From NCBI GenBank assembly GCA_964016985.1, contig OZ024825.1, positions 1,126,501-1,190,500 of the forward strand: a DNA stretch of 64,000 bases. The letters are read 5' to 3'. Numbering within the stretch: position 1 is the stretch's first letter; every line of letters starts with the position of its first letter. The position numbers were made by a program, and so were the translations under genes. Positions 62,011 through 64,000 of the stretch are shown here, one piece after another. This DNA comes from Anodontia alba. Lineage: Eukaryota; Mollusca; Bivalvia; Lucinida; Lucinidae. The notes under the pieces are model-generated. The model was not told the DNA's origin and ran no database searches. It saw nothing but the letters and a program-made list of their open reading frames with translations.

Positions 62011-63380
62011 CTACTTATGGCGCGTCATTGACAAAAACATAGAAACAATTCTGGAAACTGTCACATTGTAGGGATTGACCAGATCATGATGTCTCCCATA
62101 GAACTTCTTAAGTGCTGCTGCTAGTTTGGTGTCTTGATACCCCTGGCTCAACAACTTTGTTGTGAGCACTTTCCCACGCTCCATGAAGTCCTGATAGGTT
62201 CTGGCATAACGGATTAACTGTGAAACGTAAACGCCGTATGCTGGTGCAGAAGGGATATTACTGCTCAGGAATGGAAAGTTAACAATGGGAAAATTGAAGT
62301 CATCCCGTTTGTCATAAAGCCTAGTAGTAAGCTTTCCATTGTCAATGTAGAGATAACAATCCAAGTATGAGGAGGAGGCTGCAGTCTCCGTTGTTTCCTT
62401 TATTTCAAGCTCACGTGGATAGATGAATTCCAAATACTCTGCAAATTTTGTGTTTTTCAGAGACAATACATCATCTATATATCTGTAGGTGAAATTGAAT
62501 TGTTGTGCGAGGTGTTTCTTGCCTGCTTGGAGGAGACTTTGTACAAACTTCGCCTCATACGAGTATAAAAACAAGTCGGCAAGTAACGGTGCACAGTTAG
62601 TACCCATCGGTATGCCGATTGTTTGCTGAAATATCCGTCCGCCGAACTCACAAAAATATTGTCGTTTAGATATTCCAGCATCTTTATGACATCTGCATCT
62701 GAGTATTTTTGTGGTGCATCAGAGTGATCCCGAACGAAGTATGTGTCTTTGTAGCCAATGACGACATACTGAAATCGACGGTTACCATTCTTGTGAAAGA
62801 AACACTGGTTGATAATTTCCTTTAATTTAGATTTCAATTTATCATGAGGAATAGTAGTGTAAAGAGTAGAGTAATCGAAAGGTTTTATACTGTTGACGGA
62901 ATGAAAAGATTGTGCCTTTAGGTCTTCTAAAGGCTCTTTGGAGTTTTTCAAGATCCACATCTGATTAACACCACTGGCATATGCAGTGTCATAATACTTC
63001 TGAACGCCTTCGTTAACTGCGGTTAGGATTCGTGTTAGAATCTGAGAAAAAGGCTTGGTTGAGCACTTAGCTGAACCCGCAATATATCTCCGCTTGTACG
63101 TATTCTTGTGAGGTTTAGGAATCCAGTACAGTTTGAGAAGGTCAATATCTTCCTCTGGGAGGGAAATTCCGAATGTGAGCATCACCGAATGGTGGTTTTG
63201 TAGGATTTCTTCCTTGGACATAGCAGTAAGATTATATGTAGGGTTTCCGGTCATGGTACTCATACCAAGCTTTTCCATTAAGCAGTTTATATAGTGTGTT
63301 TTGCAAACAAACACAATGTTGTTAGATGCCTTTATCATAACACAAATGAATATTTCTAAGCTTTTTAAGCAGAGAATCAT
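62011..63380 (-). pseudogene. Penelope-like RT, near-complete, one frameshift
   Basis: N-terminal frame 62475-63380: KASNNIVFVCKTHYINCL, DIDLLKLYWIPKPHKNTYKR, RYIAGSAKCSTKPFSQILTR, YYDTAYASGVNQMWILKNSK, motif A FDYSTLYTTIPHDKLKSKLK and NDNIFV. A one-base offset at about 62645-62655 moves into the second frame, which reads EFGGRIFQQTIGIP, MGTNCAPLLADLFLYSYEA, the catalytic YRYIDDVLSL (about 62458-62487), LDCYLYIDNGKLTTRLYDKR, DDFNFPIVNFPFLSSNIPSA, AYGVYVSQLIRYART, GKVLTTKLLSQGYQDTKLAA, KKFYGRHHDLV and a stop at 62011. The catalytic Asp pair and motif A Asp are all present, so apart from the shift the core is intact. Belongs to the RT family with (R)YIDD/GTNCAPL wording that I place with Penelope-like elements; no GIY-YIG nuclease domain is visible on either side. 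A different subfamily from 43800-44402 and 49783-53885. Confidence 0.87.
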
Positions 63381-63384
63381 TTAT

Positions 63385-64000
63385 GAAAACTTATTTAGGT
63401 ACTAGTGCATTGTAGAGAAAACGGTTGAAAGTATTTATCTCCCAAAAAGGAGTGATTGAAATATTAGTAAATAGTAGAAAAGATAATACTTCGCACCAGC
63501 GTTTCCGTGCAGCTGCGTGCCCTGTTGTAGGATGCTGTAACTTGAAGTTTTAATAGATAAAGCCTCTTGTTTGGAGATATATACGTACTGGATAACAGCA
63601 ATAAACACACATACCGAAAATGTTATGTAGCTTACCAGTTTACAGCGAGCATAACATATGATAAAGGTAACGTAGAATTACTAATGAGAGTTGATGTTTA
63701 CATGCTCATTTATTAGCACATGTTGAGCCATTTCCAAATGAGTGGTGATATAACCCTTGATATATAATGGAAGAGAGAATATAATAATTAAAACACACAT
63801 CCTCTGTGTTGGAAGACCAACAGACTCTTGTCCATGAACCGAACGATACCAATACCGGATAATACAGCATCCAGGTGCCAAATTGACGTTGCTCAAAATC
63901 AACAAAAAGGGCATTATTTCACACCACTACAGTCGTCAGAGTTCCCCTATAACTCTGTATTGTCGTAAGTCTCGTCCTCATATCGTCTATATCGTGTTCT
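63385..64000. other. Non-coding upstream flank of the RT relic
   Basis: On the minus strand this precedes the RT. A 77-codon minus-strand frame (63681-63914) has no recognised domain. Confidence 0.45.

Overview
This is an AT-rich, repeat-saturated stretch of a eukaryotic nuclear genome. The mix of CR1-like LINEs with a 2A-like motif, a jockey-like LINE, Penelope-like reverse transcriptases (RTs), tRNA-derived SINEs, Helitron-like elements with internal tandem repeats and very dense hairpin MITEs fits a marine invertebrate, most likely a bivalve mollusc. The organism call is inference from content, not from a host marker gene. No complete host gene is recognisable; nearly every readable open frame is transposon debris or a shadow of a tandem repeat.

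Layout. 1-9.5 kb: hairpin MITEs of several families, an (AT)46 tract beside a (GC)n(AC)n tract, and one promoter-like cluster (CRE, CCAAT-type box, TATA, splice donor) at 5.19-5.37 kb. 9.5-23.5 kb: a 1-kb minisatellite, more MITEs, two copies of one tRNA-derived SINE each with a clear target-site duplication, and a recent 291-bp tandem duplication. 23.9-25.5 kb: a Helitron-like element built of about seven ~155-bp repeats, then an inverted-repeat MITE. 26.1-29.5 kb (minus strand): a CR1-like LINE with 2A-like leader, endonuclease and RT, broken by two frameshifts and one stop. 30.6-35.1 kb: GA/CAGA simple repeats, a second promoter-like site and an orphan LINE ORF1 (minus strand). 35.4-38.3 kb: a 630-bp terminal-inverted-repeat element and a cluster of family-A MITEs. 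38.7-40.6 kb: a heavily decayed jockey-like RT. 40.9-59.1 kb: a patchwork of a ~500-bp repeat called 'unit X' here (at least eight copies), two Penelope-like RT relics into one of which units and a Helitron-like element are nested, and two probable host-gene exons at 47.5-47.9 kb. 62.0-63.4 kb (minus strand): a Penelope-like RT broken by a single frameshift.

The most striking signal is a central hairpin (left arm containing TACTCGTTAGAACCGCCTCG or close variants, followed by its mirror image) carried by several MITE families whose outer ends differ: family A (15 copies plus one end fragment), family B, family H and a truncated CAGTGAACCCTCG-ended element. Either this is a shared ancestral core or a module captured several times. 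Some family-A copies have lost exactly one arm of the hairpin.

Family names used below are local labels: A (ends CATTACGAAAACACGCCTAT / ATAGGCATGTTTTCGTGATG); B (ends CAGTCGAACCTCGATGGCTC, TA target); T (ends CAGTCGAACCTCGTTATCTC, TA target, core GGAGAAATTGCTCC); C (hairpin with GCAAACAGTGTAGATCC arms); D (ends with CACAGCATTTCCTACA); H (ends AGGANTTGTTAAGGAG); F (fold-back with CCCAG ends); unit X (contains GATTACCTCGCTTGGGGAAG). All coordinates and comparisons were made by eye, so repeat boundaries are good to a few bases at best.
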